Shown in pieces: positions 12,398 through 29,312 of a stretch of DNA of 64,000 bases. The notes below the pieces were generated by a model, which did not search any database, was not told the DNA's origin, and worked only from the letters and a program-made list of their open reading frames with translations. The translations under genes were made by a program, and so were the position numbers. The stretch's first letter is position 1. Each line of letters begins with the position of its first letter. Origin of the DNA: Apostichopus japonicus. Taxonomy: Eukaryota > Echinodermata > Holothuroidea > Aspidochirotida > Stichopodidae. The stretch covers positions 15,569,001 to 15,633,000 of the forward strand of contig NC_092561.1 in the NCBI RefSeq assembly GCF_037975245.1, given 5' to 3'.

Positions 12398-12413
12398 GGC
12401 TCTTTTAAGGGCC
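12398..12413 (+). terminator. Histone 3' stem-loop, H2A unit 3
   Basis: Canonical stem-loop plus CCAGAAAGA. Confidence 0.95.
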
Positions 12414-13264
12414 ATCAAATCACCCAGAAAGATATACTCATTCCTCTCCTCAAACATGCTTGCGTCAGTGTCTTATTTCTCCTTTTAAGTTAGATGTATC
12501 AGCTAGCTGCAACCCCAATAATCGTGGGGCTTCGGACCCTCAGCCAAAAACCAAAGGTCAGAAACCCCAAGATTTGATTGAAAACTCCTGCTGGACAGAA
12601 AACTAACATCCCATAAAAAAAAAAAAAAAATAAAGAAAATATATATAATGTATGTAGGGAACTTTTCACATGATTTTGGCCGCAGGTTTTATGAATTAAG
12701 TATTTAGCAAGAGATCTTGGATTAGGGGATAAAGGGAACTTTATTATTATTATTATTATGAATAATTTTTGTAACTTTTTGGGTTTGAAATAAAAATAGA
12801 TATTGTGTTTGGCTGCTTCAATGAGCTTACTGGTAGCAATGCATCTGGGGGTGTTAAGTCAGATCCTAAGGGCTTTGTTATTAATAGTCTTAGAAATTTG
12901 AAACTTGTAACAACTAACGAGGCATATACTACCGCAAGTATTAATCGTTTCGCACCTTTCAATGTTATTAAGTCTGGAAATTTTTGTCGGTGTGTTACGT
13001 AATCAATTCGCAAAGCCAAGCCGAGGGAACGAGCATCAGCTCAAATTTTCCCCCGATCTACTGCGAGAGCCTATTGAAATGCCCGAGGCAGGTAAACTGT
13101 TATGGCAGTGGTATTAAATTTAAGATCCGTGCTTTGAACGATAGAGATATTACTACGTTTTTAAGATTTACTTCTCTTGTATTGGAGATCGTTAACATAC
13201 ACGCTGATGTGTGTCAACCCATGTTAACACGCTTATAATACAAAGGCGATTAGGATAGAGGATC

Positions 13265-13296
<32 letters not shown>

Positions 13297-13513
13297 GATT
13301 AGGGGTTATGATTATGAGTTAGGGATAAGCTCACTTTGATTATTTATTAGTGAATTGCATCATGCACGAAGGGAATCACCAACCACCCAGCATAGAAGTA
13401 ATAATAACAATAATAATGATAATCATTTAAAAAATAATAATAATAATAATAATGAGACGACAAGTTGCATGTTCGGAGGGAGAGAAAAATCTGCTCTAAC
13501 TGGTAGATATGAT

Positions 13514-13529
13514 GGCCCTTAAAAGAGCC
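13514..13529 (-). terminator. Histone 3' stem-loop, H3 unit 3
   Basis: Minus-strand stem-loop downstream of the H3 stop at 13566. Confidence 0.94.
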
Positions 13530-13565
13530 GTTGGTTTTCGAGAATCCGTCGGAGACAGATACGAT

Positions 13566-15036
<1,471 letters not shown>

Positions 15037-15075
15037 ATGCATCTTTCCTGTCACGAAGACGAATCGAAATCCAAC

Positions 15076-15091
15076 GGCTCTTTTAAGGGCC
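15076..15091 (+). terminator. Histone 3' stem-loop, H4 unit 3
   Basis: Canonical stem-loop plus CCAGAGAGA. Confidence 0.95.
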
Positions 15092-16962
15092 ATCAAATAT
15101 CCCCAGAGAGAGTTACTCATTCCTCTCCCTCGAAACATGCAATTCGTCGTCTTAATTCTTTTCTTTGTGTGAGTGAATGTATGTGTGTGTGTATGTATAC
15201 GCCAGCATCGGGCAAAATAAGTTATATGCATAGGCAATTTTGCTAGAAATTTCAAAACACCGTAATTGAAATCCACCCCCTCCCTCAAGTGAAGTCCCCC
15301 CCCCCTTTAGTAATCCCTACCTAATTGGCTCTCCAGTTCCGACCTCCTGTTTATTTATATAGACAACTTTCCCTAGAAAAAAAAAAACAAGTGTCTATTC
15401 TACAAAACTTCAATATTATCCCCGTAGGACCTCTTGCGAAGGTCGAGCAGGGGTAAACTCCTTTTATTTATACTCAAGTGAAGTCGGTTATTATACGTAA
15501 TAAAATTCTGCAACAACCCCCAGTTCACCAATACAGCAAACCAGTGAAGTTCTAAGACATACGACCCAACAAGCAAGACAATACGAACTTCCCCCACCCC
15601 TCCACCCCCCTCCCGAATCGCTACTTGTCCATTGAACACAATGCATGCACGACTGTACCGTTACACGATTAGTCCCAAATGTGAGACAACATATCATTTG
15701 AAAATGCGCCCTTTTTTACCACTGCCAGAACAGTTTCCCTTGCCTCGGGCATTTTATTTGGCTCACGCGGTAGATCACTGGTAATGTGAGCCGAGGAAGT
15801 TACTTTTCCAAGCTCGTTCCCTTCGCTAGGCTTGGCGAGTCGATTACGTAACACGCATGCTATTGTTCCAGACTAATTAGCTAGAAAGGTGCAGAAGTTG
15901 ACAGTGGCGAAAAATGAACGTCAGTCTTACTAAAGAGCGGATTTTCATATGTGGCTATGTCGCGATCATCGCAAGTGAAACTATTGAGTGTTTGTGTGTG
16001 GTGGGGGAGGACCTAGAGGTTATTTATCGTTATTGTTGGATTTATTATGGATTATTATGGATTCTAATACCTGCCTGTCTTGTCTCCTTACACCGTACAA
16101 ACCTAGCAGAACCCTACGGTCATCATCGCAGGAATTGCTCAAGGAGAAGAGAACAAGATGCAAGACCGGCGACAGAGCCTTCTCAGTCAGCGCTCCCAGA
16201 ATGCCTATACCGAACTCTGTGAGTGTATGCATTTCTCTTACCACTTTTAAAAACTGCTTTGAAAGCATATTATGTTCGACTCGCTTTTACTGTGTGATTG
16301 ACTGTGTTTTAACTGTCATTGTGCATAGATACTACGTTTGGAACTAGTTACTTAATTCTGAACATTTGATTTTTTTAAATATTTATCTTTCATTTATTTA
16401 GTACGTTTAGACTCTATTTTGTATCGTTTAGTATTGGGTATTTGATCTGTTTTAGGATTTTGTAATAATTCTCATACTGTAATGTTTTTTTTTTTTTGTA
16501 ATTTAAAAATTTTCATTTATTTACTACGTTTAGGGCTCTATTTTGTATCGTTTAGTATTTAGGCTTTTACAATAATTCTCTTACTGTACTATAGTTCCTC
16601 ATACTTATATATATTTAAACCTGGACTATGATTGAATCTATTTACATGCTTCTGAAATTGTTTTGGAGTATATGCGTTTTAGTATCGTTTAGTACGGGTG
16701 TGTTTTTTTTATATTGTTGCCTTTGGCTTTTACTTTTTTTCTCTTTTTTTTGCGCAGCTTTGCTGATTATGCGCTATATAAATATCACTTATTAATATTA
16801 TTATTATCGATAAATGGGCCCCAGAACGTGATCAACTACACGGTCAATGGCTTGAGAGTAACAGGTACATATGATACAATGTAAGATTACTTAAAATAAG
16901 AGACAACGAAACTGCATGTTTGAGGAGGGGGAGATAAGTCTGCCGTTTCTGGAATATAGGAT

Positions 16963-16978
16963 GGCCCTTAAAAGAGCC
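16963..16978 (-). terminator. Histone 3' stem-loop, H2B unit 3
   Basis: Minus-strand stem-loop downstream of the H2B stop at 17014. Confidence 0.94.
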
Positions 16979-17013
16979 GTTGGATGTCGAGCCTTCTACA
17001 CGAGAAGAACAAT

Positions 17014-17385
17014 CTACTTGGAGGTGGTGTACTTGGTGACAGCCTTGGTACCCTCTGAGACGGCATGCTTGGCGAGCTCACCAGGCAGCAACAGTCTGAC
17101 GGCGGTCTGGACCTCCCGACTGGTGATGGTGGACTTCCTGTTGTAGTGGGCCAAACGGGAAGCTTCGGCGGCGATACGCTCGAAGATGTCGTTCACGAAG
17201 CTGTTCATGATAGACATAGCACGGCTAGAGATACCGGTGTCTGGGTGGACCTGCTTCATGACTTTGTAGATGTAGATACTGTAAGTCTCACGCCTGGTCC
17301 TTCGCCTCTTCTTGTCTCCTGGGTTGCGAGGTGCCTTGGACTTGGCGGCCTTCTTTGCTCCCTTTCCTGCAGCTTTTGGTGCCAT
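17014..17385 (-). CDS. H2B: Histone H2B (unit 3)
   Basis: 123 residues, identical to unit 1. Confidence 0.98.
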   Translation of the reverse strand: MAPKAAGKGAKKAAKSKAPRNPGDKKRRRTRRETYSIYIYKVMKQVHPDTGISSRAMSIMNSFVNDIFERIAAEASRLAHYNRKSTITSREVQTAVRLLLPGELAKHAVSEGTKAVTKYTTSK

Positions 17386-17749
17386 TTTGGACGTGAAGTT
17401 TTCGTTGCGATACGGTAAGTAAAGCGATGAATGAATGAGTGTCCTCCACGCTGCGAAATGTATTTATGACAGATTTGATATCACTTCAGCGAAGCAGAAA
17501 AACTTCCCATATTGACAAAGCACGTGCTATGCATTGCACAGCACACACGAGCTGGCCAATCACAATGCGGAAGCTTTTCTTAATTCTTTCACGCATTGTA
17601 CGATCAGGGCAAAGGGTGGCATAGAATCCCCTCATAAGGGCACTGTGCTGTAGCTTTAGAGTCCGGACTACTTGAATGAGAGCTTTCCGGCAGGCAAATC
17701 ATTTCTTTGATTCGTTTCAAGTCGAAAACATACCCAAATTTACTTCATC
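17386..17749. promoter_or_regulatory. Divergent H2B-H2A promoter region (units 3/4)
   Basis: 364 bp with the same sites as 5843-6206. Confidence 0.63.
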
Positions 17750-18130
17750 ATGACTGGCAGGGGCAAAGGTGGTAAGGCCAGGGCAAAGGCCAAGAGTCGA
17801 TCTGCAAGAGCAGGGCTTCAATTCCCAGTAGGTCGTGTACACAGGTTCCTGCGAAGAGGAAATTACGCCCAGAGGATCGGCGCTGGCGCACCCGTCTACC
17901 TGGCTGCCGTACTAGAGTACCTCGCCGCCGAGATCTTGGAATTGGCCGGTAACGCTGCACGTGACAACAAGAAGACCAGGATCATCCCCCGTCATCTCCA
18001 ACTCGCCATCCGAAACGACGAGGAGTTGAACAAACTCTTGAGCGGAGTCACCATCGCCCAGGGAGGTGTTCTTCCAAACATCCAGGCTGTCCTTCTACCC
18101 AAGAAGACATCCGGAGGCAAGAAGGCTTAA
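17750..18130 (+). CDS. H2A: Histone H2A (unit 4)
   Basis: 126 residues, identical to unit 2, although the downstream spacer of this unit is clearly diverged. Confidence 0.98.
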   Translation: MTGRGKGGKARAKAKSRSARAGLQFPVGRVHRFLRRGNYAQRIGAGAPVYLAAVLEYLAAEILELAGNAARDNKKTRIIPRHLQLAIRNDEELNKLLSGVTIAQGGVLPNIQAVLLPKKTSGGKKA

Positions 18131-18168
18131 AGGGGAGGTTGCATTGCAATCGCCCATCGATTACCAAC

Positions 18169-18184
18169 GGCTCTTTTAAGGGCC
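18169..18184 (+). terminator. Histone 3' stem-loop, H2A unit 4
   Basis: Canonical stem-loop plus CCAGAAAGA. Confidence 0.95.
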
Positions 18185-19251
18185 ATCAAATCACCCAGAA
18201 AGATATACTCATTCCTCTCCTCAAACATGCTTGCGTCAGTGTCTTATTTCTCCTTTTAAGTTAGATGTATCAGCTAGCTGCAACCCCAATAATCGTGGGG
18301 CTTCGGACCCTCAGCCAAAAACCAAAGGTCAGAAACCCCAAGATTTGAGTGAAAACTAACATCCCATACAAAAAAATTAAAAAAATATATATAATGTATG
18401 TAGGGAACTTTTCACATGATTTTGGCCGCAGGTTTTATGAATTAAGTATTTAGCAAGAGATCTTGGATTAGGGGATAAAGGGAACTTTATTATTATTATT
18501 ATTATTATTATAATTAATTTTTGTAACTTTTTGGGTTTGAAATAAAAATAGATATTGAGTTTTGCTGCTTCAATGAGCTTACTGGTAGCAATGCATCTGG
18601 GGTGTTAAGTCAGATCCTAAGGGCTTTATTATTAATAGTCTTAGAAATTTGAAACTTGTAACAACTAACGAGGCATATACTACCGCAAGTACTAATCGTT
18701 TCGCACCTTTCAATGTTATTAAGTCTGGAAATTTTGGTCGGTGTGTTACGTAATCAATTCGCAAAGCCAAGCCGAGGGAACGATCATCAGCTCAAATTTT
18801 CCCCCGATCTACTGCGAGAGCCTATTGAAATGCCCGAGGCAGGTAAACTGTTATGGCAGTGGTATTAAATTTAAGATCTTCCGTGCTTTGAACGATAGAG
18901 ATATTACTACGTTTTTAAGATTTACTTCTCTTGTATTGGAGATCGTTAACATACACGCTGATGTGTGTCAACCCATGTTAACACGCTTATAATACCAAGG
19001 CGATTAGGATAGAGTGTGTGTCTGTGTGTGTGGATTAGGGGTTATGATTATGAGTTAGGGATAAGCTCACTTTGATTATTGATTAGTGAATTGCATCATG
19101 CACGAAGGGAATCACCAACCACCCAGCATAGAAGTACTAATTACAATAATAATGATAATCATTAAAATAAAAAAATAAAAAAAATAATAATGAGACGACA
19201 AGTTGCATGTTCGGAGGGAGAGAAAAATCTGCTCTAACTGGTAGATATGAT

Positions 19252-19267
19252 GGCCCTTAAAAGAGCC
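19252..19267 (-). terminator. Histone 3' stem-loop, H3 unit 4
   Basis: Minus-strand stem-loop downstream of the H3 stop at 19304. Confidence 0.94.
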
Positions 19268-19303
19268 GTTGGTTTTCGAGAATCCGTCGGAGACAGATAC
19301 GAT

Positions 19304-20774
<1,471 letters not shown>

Positions 20775-20813
20775 ATGCATCTTTCCTGTCACGAAGACGA
20801 ATCGAAATCCAAC

Positions 20814-20829
20814 GGCTCTTTTAAGGGCC
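20814..20829 (+). terminator. Histone 3' stem-loop, H4 unit 4
   Basis: Canonical stem-loop plus CCAGAGAGA. Confidence 0.95.
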
Positions 20830-22705
20830 ATCAAATATCCCCAGAGAGAGTTACTCATTCCTCTCCCTCGAAACATGCAATTCGTCGTCTTAATTCTTTT
20901 CTTTGTGTGAGTGAATGTATGTGTGTGTGTATGTATACGCCAGCATCGGGCAAAATAAGTTATATGCATAGGCAATTTTGCTAGAAATTTCAAAACACCG
21001 TAATTGAAATCCACCCCCTCCCTCAAGTGAAGTCCCCCCCCCCCTTTAGTAATCCCTACCTAATTGGCTCTCCAGTTCCGACCTCCTGTTTATTTATATA
21101 GACAACTTTCCCTAGAAAAAAAAAAAACAAGTGTCTATTCTACAAAACTTCAATATTATCCCCGTAGGACCTCTTGCGAAGGTCGAGCAGGGGTAAACTC
21201 CTTTTATTTATACTCAAGTGAAGTCGGTTATTATACGTAATAAAATTCTGCAACAACCCCCAGTTCACCAATACAGCAAACCAGTGAAGTTCTAAGACAT
21301 ACGACCCAACAAGCAAGACAATACGAACTTCCCCCACCCCTCCACCCCCCTCCCGAATCGCTACTTGTCCATTGAACACAATGCATGCACGACTGTACCG
21401 TTACACGATTAGTCCCAAATGCGAGACAACATATCATTTGAAAATGCGCCCTTTTTTACCACTGCCAGAACAGTTTCCCTTGCCTCGGGCATTTTATTTG
21501 GCTCACGCGGTAGATCACTGGTAATGTGAGCCGAGGAAGTTACTTTTCCAAGCTCGTTCCCTTCGCTAGGCTTGGCGAGTCGATTACGTAACACGCATGC
21601 TATTGTTCCAGACTAATTAGCTAGAAAGGTGCAGAAGTTGACAGTGGCGAAAAATGAACGTCAGTCTTACTAAAGAGCGGATTTTCATATGTGGCTATGT
21701 CGCGATCATCGCAAGTGAAACTATTGAGTGTTTGTGTGTGGTGGGGGAGGACCTAGAGGTTATTTATCGTTATTGTTGGATTTATTATGGATTATTATGG
21801 ATTCTAATACCTGCCTGTCTTGTCTCCTTACACCGTACAAACCTAGCAGAACCCTACGGTCATCATCGCAGGAATTGCTCAAGGAGAAGAGAACAAGATG
21901 CAAGACCGGCGACAGAGCCTTCTCAGTCAGCGCTCCCAGAATGCCTATACCGAACTCTGTGAGTGTATGCATTTCTCTTACCACTTTTAAAAACTGCTTT
22001 GAAAGCATATTATGTTCGACTCGCTTTTACTGTGTGATTGACTGTGTTTTAACTGTCATTGTGCATAGATACTACGTTTGGAACTAGTTACTTAATTCTG
22101 AACATTTGATTTTTTTTTAATATTTATCTTTCATTTATTTAGTACGTTTAGACTCTATTTTGTATCGTTTAGTATTGGGTATTTGATCTGTTTTAGGATT
22201 TTGTAATAATTCTCATACTGTAATGTTTTTTTTTTTTTTTGTAATTTAAAAATTTTCATTTATTTACTACGTTTAGGGCTCTATTTTGTATCGTTTAGTA
22301 TTTAGGCTTTTACAATAATTCTCTTACTGTACTATAGTTCCTCATACTTATATATATTTAAACCTGGACTATGATTGAATCTATTTACATGCTTCTGAAA
22401 TTGTTTTGGAGTATATGCGTTTTAGTATCGTTTAGTACGGGTGTGTTTTTTTTTATATTGTTGCCTTTGGCTTTTACTTTTTTTCCTTTTTTTTGCGCAG
22501 CTTTGCTGATTATGCGCTACATAAATATCACTTATTAATATTATTATTATCGATAAACGGGCCCCAGAACGTGATCAACTACACGGTCAATGGCTTGAGA
22601 GTAACAGGTATATATGATACAATGTTAGATTACTTAAAATAAGAGACAACGAAACTGCATGTTTGAGGAGGGGGAGATAAGTCTGCCGTTTCTGGAATAT
22701 AGGAT

Positions 22706-22721
22706 GGCCCTTAAAAGAGCC
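22706..22721 (-). terminator. Histone 3' stem-loop, H2B unit 4
   Basis: Minus-strand stem-loop downstream of the H2B stop at 22757. Confidence 0.94.
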
Positions 22722-22756
22722 GTTGGATGTCGAGCCTTCTACACGAGAAGAACAAT

Positions 22757-23128
22757 CTACTTGGAGGTGGTGTACTTGGTGACAGCCTTGGTACCCTCTG
22801 AGACGGCATGCTTGGCGAGCTCACCAGGCAGCAACAGTCTGACGGCGGTCTGGACCTCCCGACTGGTGATGGTGGACTTCCTGTTGTAGTGGGCCAAACG
22901 GGAAGCTTCGGCGGCGATACGCTCGAAGATGTCGTTCACGAAGCTGTTCATGATAGACATAGCACGGCTAGAGATACCGGTGTCTGGGTGGACCTGCTTC
23001 ATGACTTTGTAGATGTAGATACTGTAAGTCTCACGCCTGGTCCTTCGCCTCTTCTTGTCTCCTGGGTTGCGAGGTGCCTTGGACTTGGCGGCCTTCTTTG
23101 CTCCCTTTCCTGCAGCTTTTGGTGCCAT
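22757..23128 (-). CDS. H2B: Histone H2B (unit 4)
   Basis: 123 residues, identical to unit 1. Confidence 0.98.
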   Translation of the reverse strand: MAPKAAGKGAKKAAKSKAPRNPGDKKRRRTRRETYSIYIYKVMKQVHPDTGISSRAMSIMNSFVNDIFERIAAEASRLAHYNRKSTITSREVQTAVRLLLPGELAKHAVSEGTKAVTKYTTSK

Positions 23129-23492
23129 TTTGGACGTGAAGTTTTCGTTGCGATACGGTAAGTAAAGCGATGAATGAATGAGTGTCCTCCACGCTGCGAA
23201 ATGTATTTATGACAGATTTGATATCACTTCAGCGAAGCAGAAAAACTTCCCATATTGACAAAGCACGTGCTATGCATTGCACAGCACACACGAGCTGGCC
23301 AATCACAATGCGGAAGCTTTTCTTAATTCTTTCACGCATTGTACGATCAGGGCAAAGGGTGGCATAGAATCCCCTCATAAGGGCACTGTGCTGTAGCTTT
23401 AGAGTCCGGACTACTTGAATGAGAGCTTTCCGGCAGGCAAATCATTTCTTTGATTCGTTTCAAGTCGAAAACATACCCAAATTTACTTCATC
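23129..23492. promoter_or_regulatory. Divergent H2B-H2A promoter region (units 4/5)
   Basis: 364 bp with the same sites as 5843-6206. Confidence 0.63.
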
Positions 23493-23873
23493 ATGACTGG
23501 CAGGGGCAAAGGTGGTAAGGCCAGGGCAAAGGCCAAGAGTCGATCTGCAAGAGCAGGGCTTCAATTCCCAGTAGGTCGTGTACACAGGTTCCTGCGAAGA
23601 GGAAATTACGCCCAGAGGATCGGCGCTGGCGCACCCGTCTACCTGGCTGCCGTACTAGAGTACCTCGCCGCCGAGATCTTGGAATTGGCCGGTAACGCTG
23701 CACGTGACAACAAGAAGACCAGGATCATCCCCCGTCATCTCCAACTCGCCATCCGAAACGACGAGGAGTTGAACAAACTCTTGAGCGGAGTCACCATCGC
23801 CCAGGGAGGTGTTCTTCCAAACATCCAGGCTGTCCTTCTACCCAAGAAGACATCCGGAGGCAAGAAGGCTTAA
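23493..23873 (+). CDS. H2A: Histone H2A (unit 5)
   Basis: 126 residues, identical to unit 2. Confidence 0.98.
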   Translation: MTGRGKGGKARAKAKSRSARAGLQFPVGRVHRFLRRGNYAQRIGAGAPVYLAAVLEYLAAEILELAGNAARDNKKTRIIPRHLQLAIRNDEELNKLLSGVTIAQGGVLPNIQAVLLPKKTSGGKKA

Positions 23874-23911
23874 AGGGGAGGTTGCATTGCAATCGCCCAT
23901 CGATTACCAAC

Positions 23912-23927
23912 GGCTCTTTTAAGGGCC
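23912..23927 (+). terminator. Histone 3' stem-loop, H2A unit 5
   Basis: Canonical stem-loop plus CCAGAAAGA. Confidence 0.95.
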
Positions 23928-24250
23928 ATCAAATCACCCAGAAAGATATACTCATTCCTCTCCTCAAACATGCTTGCGTCAGTGTCTTATTTCTCCTTTT
24001 AAGTTAGATGTATCAGCTAGCTGCAACCCCAATAATCGTGGGGCTTCGGACCCTCAGCCAAAAACCAAAGGTCAGAAACCCCAAGATTTGATTGAAAACT
24101 CCTGCTGGACAGAAAACTAACATCCCATAAAAAAAAAAAATTAAAAAAAATATATATAATGTATGTAGGGAACTTTTCACATGATTTTGGCCGCAGGTTT
24201 TATGAATTAAGTATTTAGCAAGATATCTTGGATTAGGGGATAAAGGGAAC

Positions 24251-24282
<32 letters not shown>

Positions 24283-24787
24283 GAATAATTTTTGTAACTT
24301 TTTGGGTTTGAAATAAAAATAGATATTGTGTTTGGCTGCTTCAATGAGCTTACTGGTAGCAATGCATCTGGGGGTGTTAAGTCAGATCCTAAGGGCTTTG
24401 TTATTAATAGTCTTAGAAATTTGAAACTTGTAACAACTAACGAGGCATATACTACCGCAAGTATTAATCGTTTCGCACCTTTCAATGTTATTAAGTCTGG
24501 AAATTTTTGTCGGTGTGTTACGTAATCAATTCGCAAAGCCAAGCCGAGGGAACGAGCATCAGCTCAAATTTTCCCCCGATCTACTGCGAGAGCCTATTGA
24601 AATGCCCGAGGCAGGTAAACTGTTATGGCAGTGGTATTAAATTTAAGATCCGTGCTTTGAACGATAGAGATATTACTACGTTTTTAAGATTTACTTCTCT
24701 TGTATTGGAGATCGTTAACATACACGCTGATGTGTGTCAACCCATGTTAACACGCTTATAATACAAAGGCGATTAGGATAGAGGATC

Positions 24788-24819
<32 letters not shown>

Positions 24820-25030
24820 GATTAGGGGTTATGATTATGAGTTAGGGATAAGCTCACTTTGATTATTTATTAGTGAATTGCATCATGCACGAAGGGAATC
24901 ACCAACCACCCAGCATAGAAGTAATAATAACAATAATAATGATAATCATTTAAAAAATAATAATAATAATGAGACGACAAGTTGCATGTTCGGAGGGAGA
25001 GAAAAATCTGCTCTAACTGGTAGATATGAT

Positions 25031-25046
25031 GGCCCTTAAAAGAGCC
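25031..25046 (-). terminator. Histone 3' stem-loop, H3 unit 5
   Basis: Minus-strand stem-loop downstream of the H3 stop at 25083. Confidence 0.94.
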
Positions 25047-25082
25047 GTTGGTTTTCGAGAATCCGTCGGAGACAGATACGAT

Positions 25083-26553
<1,471 letters not shown>

Positions 26554-26592
26554 ATGCATCTTTCCTGTCACGAAGACGAATCGAAATCCAAC

Positions 26593-26608
26593 GGCTCTTT
26601 TAAGGGCC
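26593..26608 (+). terminator. Histone 3' stem-loop, H4 unit 5
   Basis: Canonical stem-loop plus CCAGAGAGA. Confidence 0.95.
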
Positions 26609-28482
26609 ATCAAATATCCCCAGAGAGAGTTACTCATTCCTCTCCCTCGAAACATGCAATTCGTCGTCTTAATTCTTTTCTTTGTGTGAGTGAATGTATG
26701 TGTGTGTGTATGTATACGCCAGCATCGGGCAAAATAAGTTATATGCATAGGCAATTTTGCTAGAAATTTCAAAACACCGTAATTGAAATCCACCCCCTCC
26801 CTCAAGTGAAGTCCCCCCCCCCCTTTAGTAATCCCTACCTAATTGGCTCTCCAGTTCCGACCTCCTGTTTATTTATATAGACAACTTTCCCTAGAAAAAA
26901 AAAAAACAAGTGTCTATTCTACAAAACTTCAATATTATCCCCGTAGGACCTCTTGCGAAGGTCGAGCAGGGGTAAACTCCTTTTATTTATACTCAAGTGA
27001 AGTCGGTTATTATACGTAATAAAATTCTGCAACAACCCCCAGTTCACCAATACAGCAAACCAGTGAAGTTCTAAGACATACGACCCAACAAGCAAGACAA
27101 TACGAACTTCCCCCACCCCTCCACCCCCCTCCCGAATCGCTACTTGTCCATTGAACACAATGCATGCACGACTGTACCGTTACACGATTAGTCCCAAATG
27201 CGAGACAACATATCATTTGAAAATGCGCCCTTTTTTACCACTGCCAGAACAGTTTCCCTTGCCTCGGGCATTTTATTTGGCTCACGCGGTAGATCACTGG
27301 TAATGTGAGCCGAGGAAGTTACTTTTCCAAGCTCGTTCCCTTCGCTAGGCTTGGCGAGTCGATTACGTAACACGCATGCTATTGTTCCAGACTAATTAGC
27401 TAGAAAGGTGCAGAAGTTGACAGTGGCGAAAAATGAACGTCAGTCTTACTAAAGAGCGGATTTTCATATGTGGCTATGTCGCGATCATCGCAAGTGAAAC
27501 TATTCAGTGTTTGTGTGTGGTGGGGGAGGACCTAGAGGTTATTTATCGTTATTGTTGGATTTATTATGGATTATTATGGATTCTAATACCTGCCTGTCTT
27601 GTCTCCTTACACCGTACAAACCTAGCAGAACCCTACGGTCATCATCGCAAGAATTGCTCAAGGAGAAGAGAACAAGATGCAAGACCGGCGACAGAGCCTT
27701 CTCAGTCAGCGCTCCCAGAATGCCTATACCGAACTCTGTGAGTGTATGCATTTCTCTTACCACTTTTAAAAACTGCTTTGAAAGCATATTATGTTCGACT
27801 CGCTTTTACTGTGTGATTGACTGTGTTTTAACTGTCATTGTGCATAGATACTACGTTTGGAACTAGTTACTTAATTCTGAACATTTGATTTTTTTTAATA
27901 TCTATCTTTCATTTATTTAGTACGTTTAGACTCTATTTTGTATCGTTTAGTATTGGGTATTTGATCTGTTTTAGGATTTTGTAATAATTCTCATACTGTA
28001 ATGTATTTTTTTTTTTGTAATTTAAAAATTTTCATTTATTTACTACGTTTAGGGCTCTATTTTGTATCGTTTAGTATTTAGGCTTTTACAATAATTCTCT
28101 TACTGTACTATAGTTCCTCATACTTATATATATTTAAACCTGGACTATGATTGAATCTATTTACATGCTTCTGAAATTGTTTTGGAGTATATGCGTTTTA
28201 GTATCGTTTAGTACGGGTGTGTTTTTTTTATATTGTTGCCTTTGGCTTTTACTTTTTTTCTTTTTTTTTTTGCGCAGCTTTGCTGATTATGCGCTACATA
28301 AATATCACTTATTAATATTATTATTATCGATAAACGGGCCCCAGAACGTGATCAACTACACGGTCAATGGCTTGAGAGTAACAGGTATATATGATACAAT
28401 GTTAGATTACTTAAAATAAGAGACAACGAAACTGCATGTTTGAGGAGGGGGAGATAAGTCTGCCGTTTCTGGAATATAGGAT

Positions 28483-28498
28483 GGCCCTTAAAAGAGCC
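28483..28498 (-). terminator. Histone 3' stem-loop, H2B unit 5
   Basis: Minus-strand stem-loop downstream of the H2B stop at 28534. Confidence 0.94.
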
Positions 28499-28533
28499 GT
28501 TGGATGTCGAGCCTTCTACACGAGAAGAACAAT

Positions 28534-28905
28534 CTACTTGGAGGTGGTGTACTTGGTGACAGCCTTGGTACCCTCTGAGACGGCATGCTTGGCGAGCTCA
28601 CCAGGCAGCAACAGTCTGACGGCGGTCTGGACCTCCCGACTGGTGATGGTGGACTTCCTGTTGTAGTGGGCCAAACGGGAAGCTTCGGCGGCGATACGCT
28701 CGAAGATGTCGTTCACGAAGCTGTTCATGATAGACATAGCACGGCTAGAGATACCGGTGTCTGGGTGGACCTGCTTCATGACTTTGTAGATGTAGATACT
28801 GTAAGTCTCACGCCTGGTCCTTCGCCTCTTCTTGTCTCCTGGGTTGCGAGGTGCCTTGGACTTGGCGGCCTTCTTTGCTCCCTTTCCTGCAGCTTTTGGT
28901 GCCAT
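28534..28905 (-). CDS. H2B: Histone H2B (unit 5)
   Basis: 123 residues, identical to unit 1. Its divergent H2A partner (29270) is disrupted, but the shared promoter is intact. Confidence 0.98.
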   Translation of the reverse strand: MAPKAAGKGAKKAAKSKAPRNPGDKKRRRTRRETYSIYIYKVMKQVHPDTGISSRAMSIMNSFVNDIFERIAAEASRLAHYNRKSTITSREVQTAVRLLLPGELAKHAVSEGTKAVTKYTTSK

Positions 28906-29269
28906 TTTGGACGTGAAGTTTTCGTTGCGATACGGTAAGTAAAGCGATGAATGAATGAGTGTCCTCCACGCTGCGAAATGTATTTATGACAGATTTGATA
29001 TCACTTCAGCGAAGCAGAAAAACTTCCCATATTGACAAAGCACGTGCTATGCATTGCACAGCACACACGAGCTGGCCAATCACAATGCGGAAGCTTTTCT
29101 TAATTCTTTCACGCATTGTACGATCAGGGCAAAGGGTGGCATAGAATCCCCTCATAAGGGCACTGTGCTGTAGCTTTAGAGTCCGGACTACTTGAATGAG
29201 AGCTTTCCGGCAGGCAAATCATTTCTTTGATTCGTTTCAAGTCGAAAACATACCCAAATTTACTTCATC
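28906..29269. promoter_or_regulatory. Divergent H2B-H2A promoter (units 5/6)
   Basis: 364 bp, intact and matching the other copies. On the H2A side it would now drive a transcript that runs into the 19-kb insertion after 43 nt of coding sequence. Confidence 0.63.
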
Positions 29270-29312
29270 ATGACTGGCAGGGGCAAAGGTGGTAAGGCCA
29301 GGGCAAAGGCCA
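29270..29312 (+). pseudogene. H2A: Histone H2A 5' fragment (unit 6)
   Basis: The first 14 codons (Met plus mature residues 1-13, to ARAKA) are intact behind a normal promoter, then the frame runs into the insertion. Reading on gives 12 foreign codons (SCTSKNCGASDP) and a TAG at 29348-29350, so only a 26-residue peptide with an H2A tail could be made. No stem-loop follows nearby. The remainder of the gene resumes at 48374. AAGGCCA (29306-29312) is repeated at the other junction. Confidence 0.93.
29306..29312 (+). repeat. Target-site duplication, left copy
   Basis: AAGGCCA at the left junction is repeated at 48374-48380. An intact H2A has it once here, so it looks like a 7-bp duplication made on insertion. 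Confidence 0.65.
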
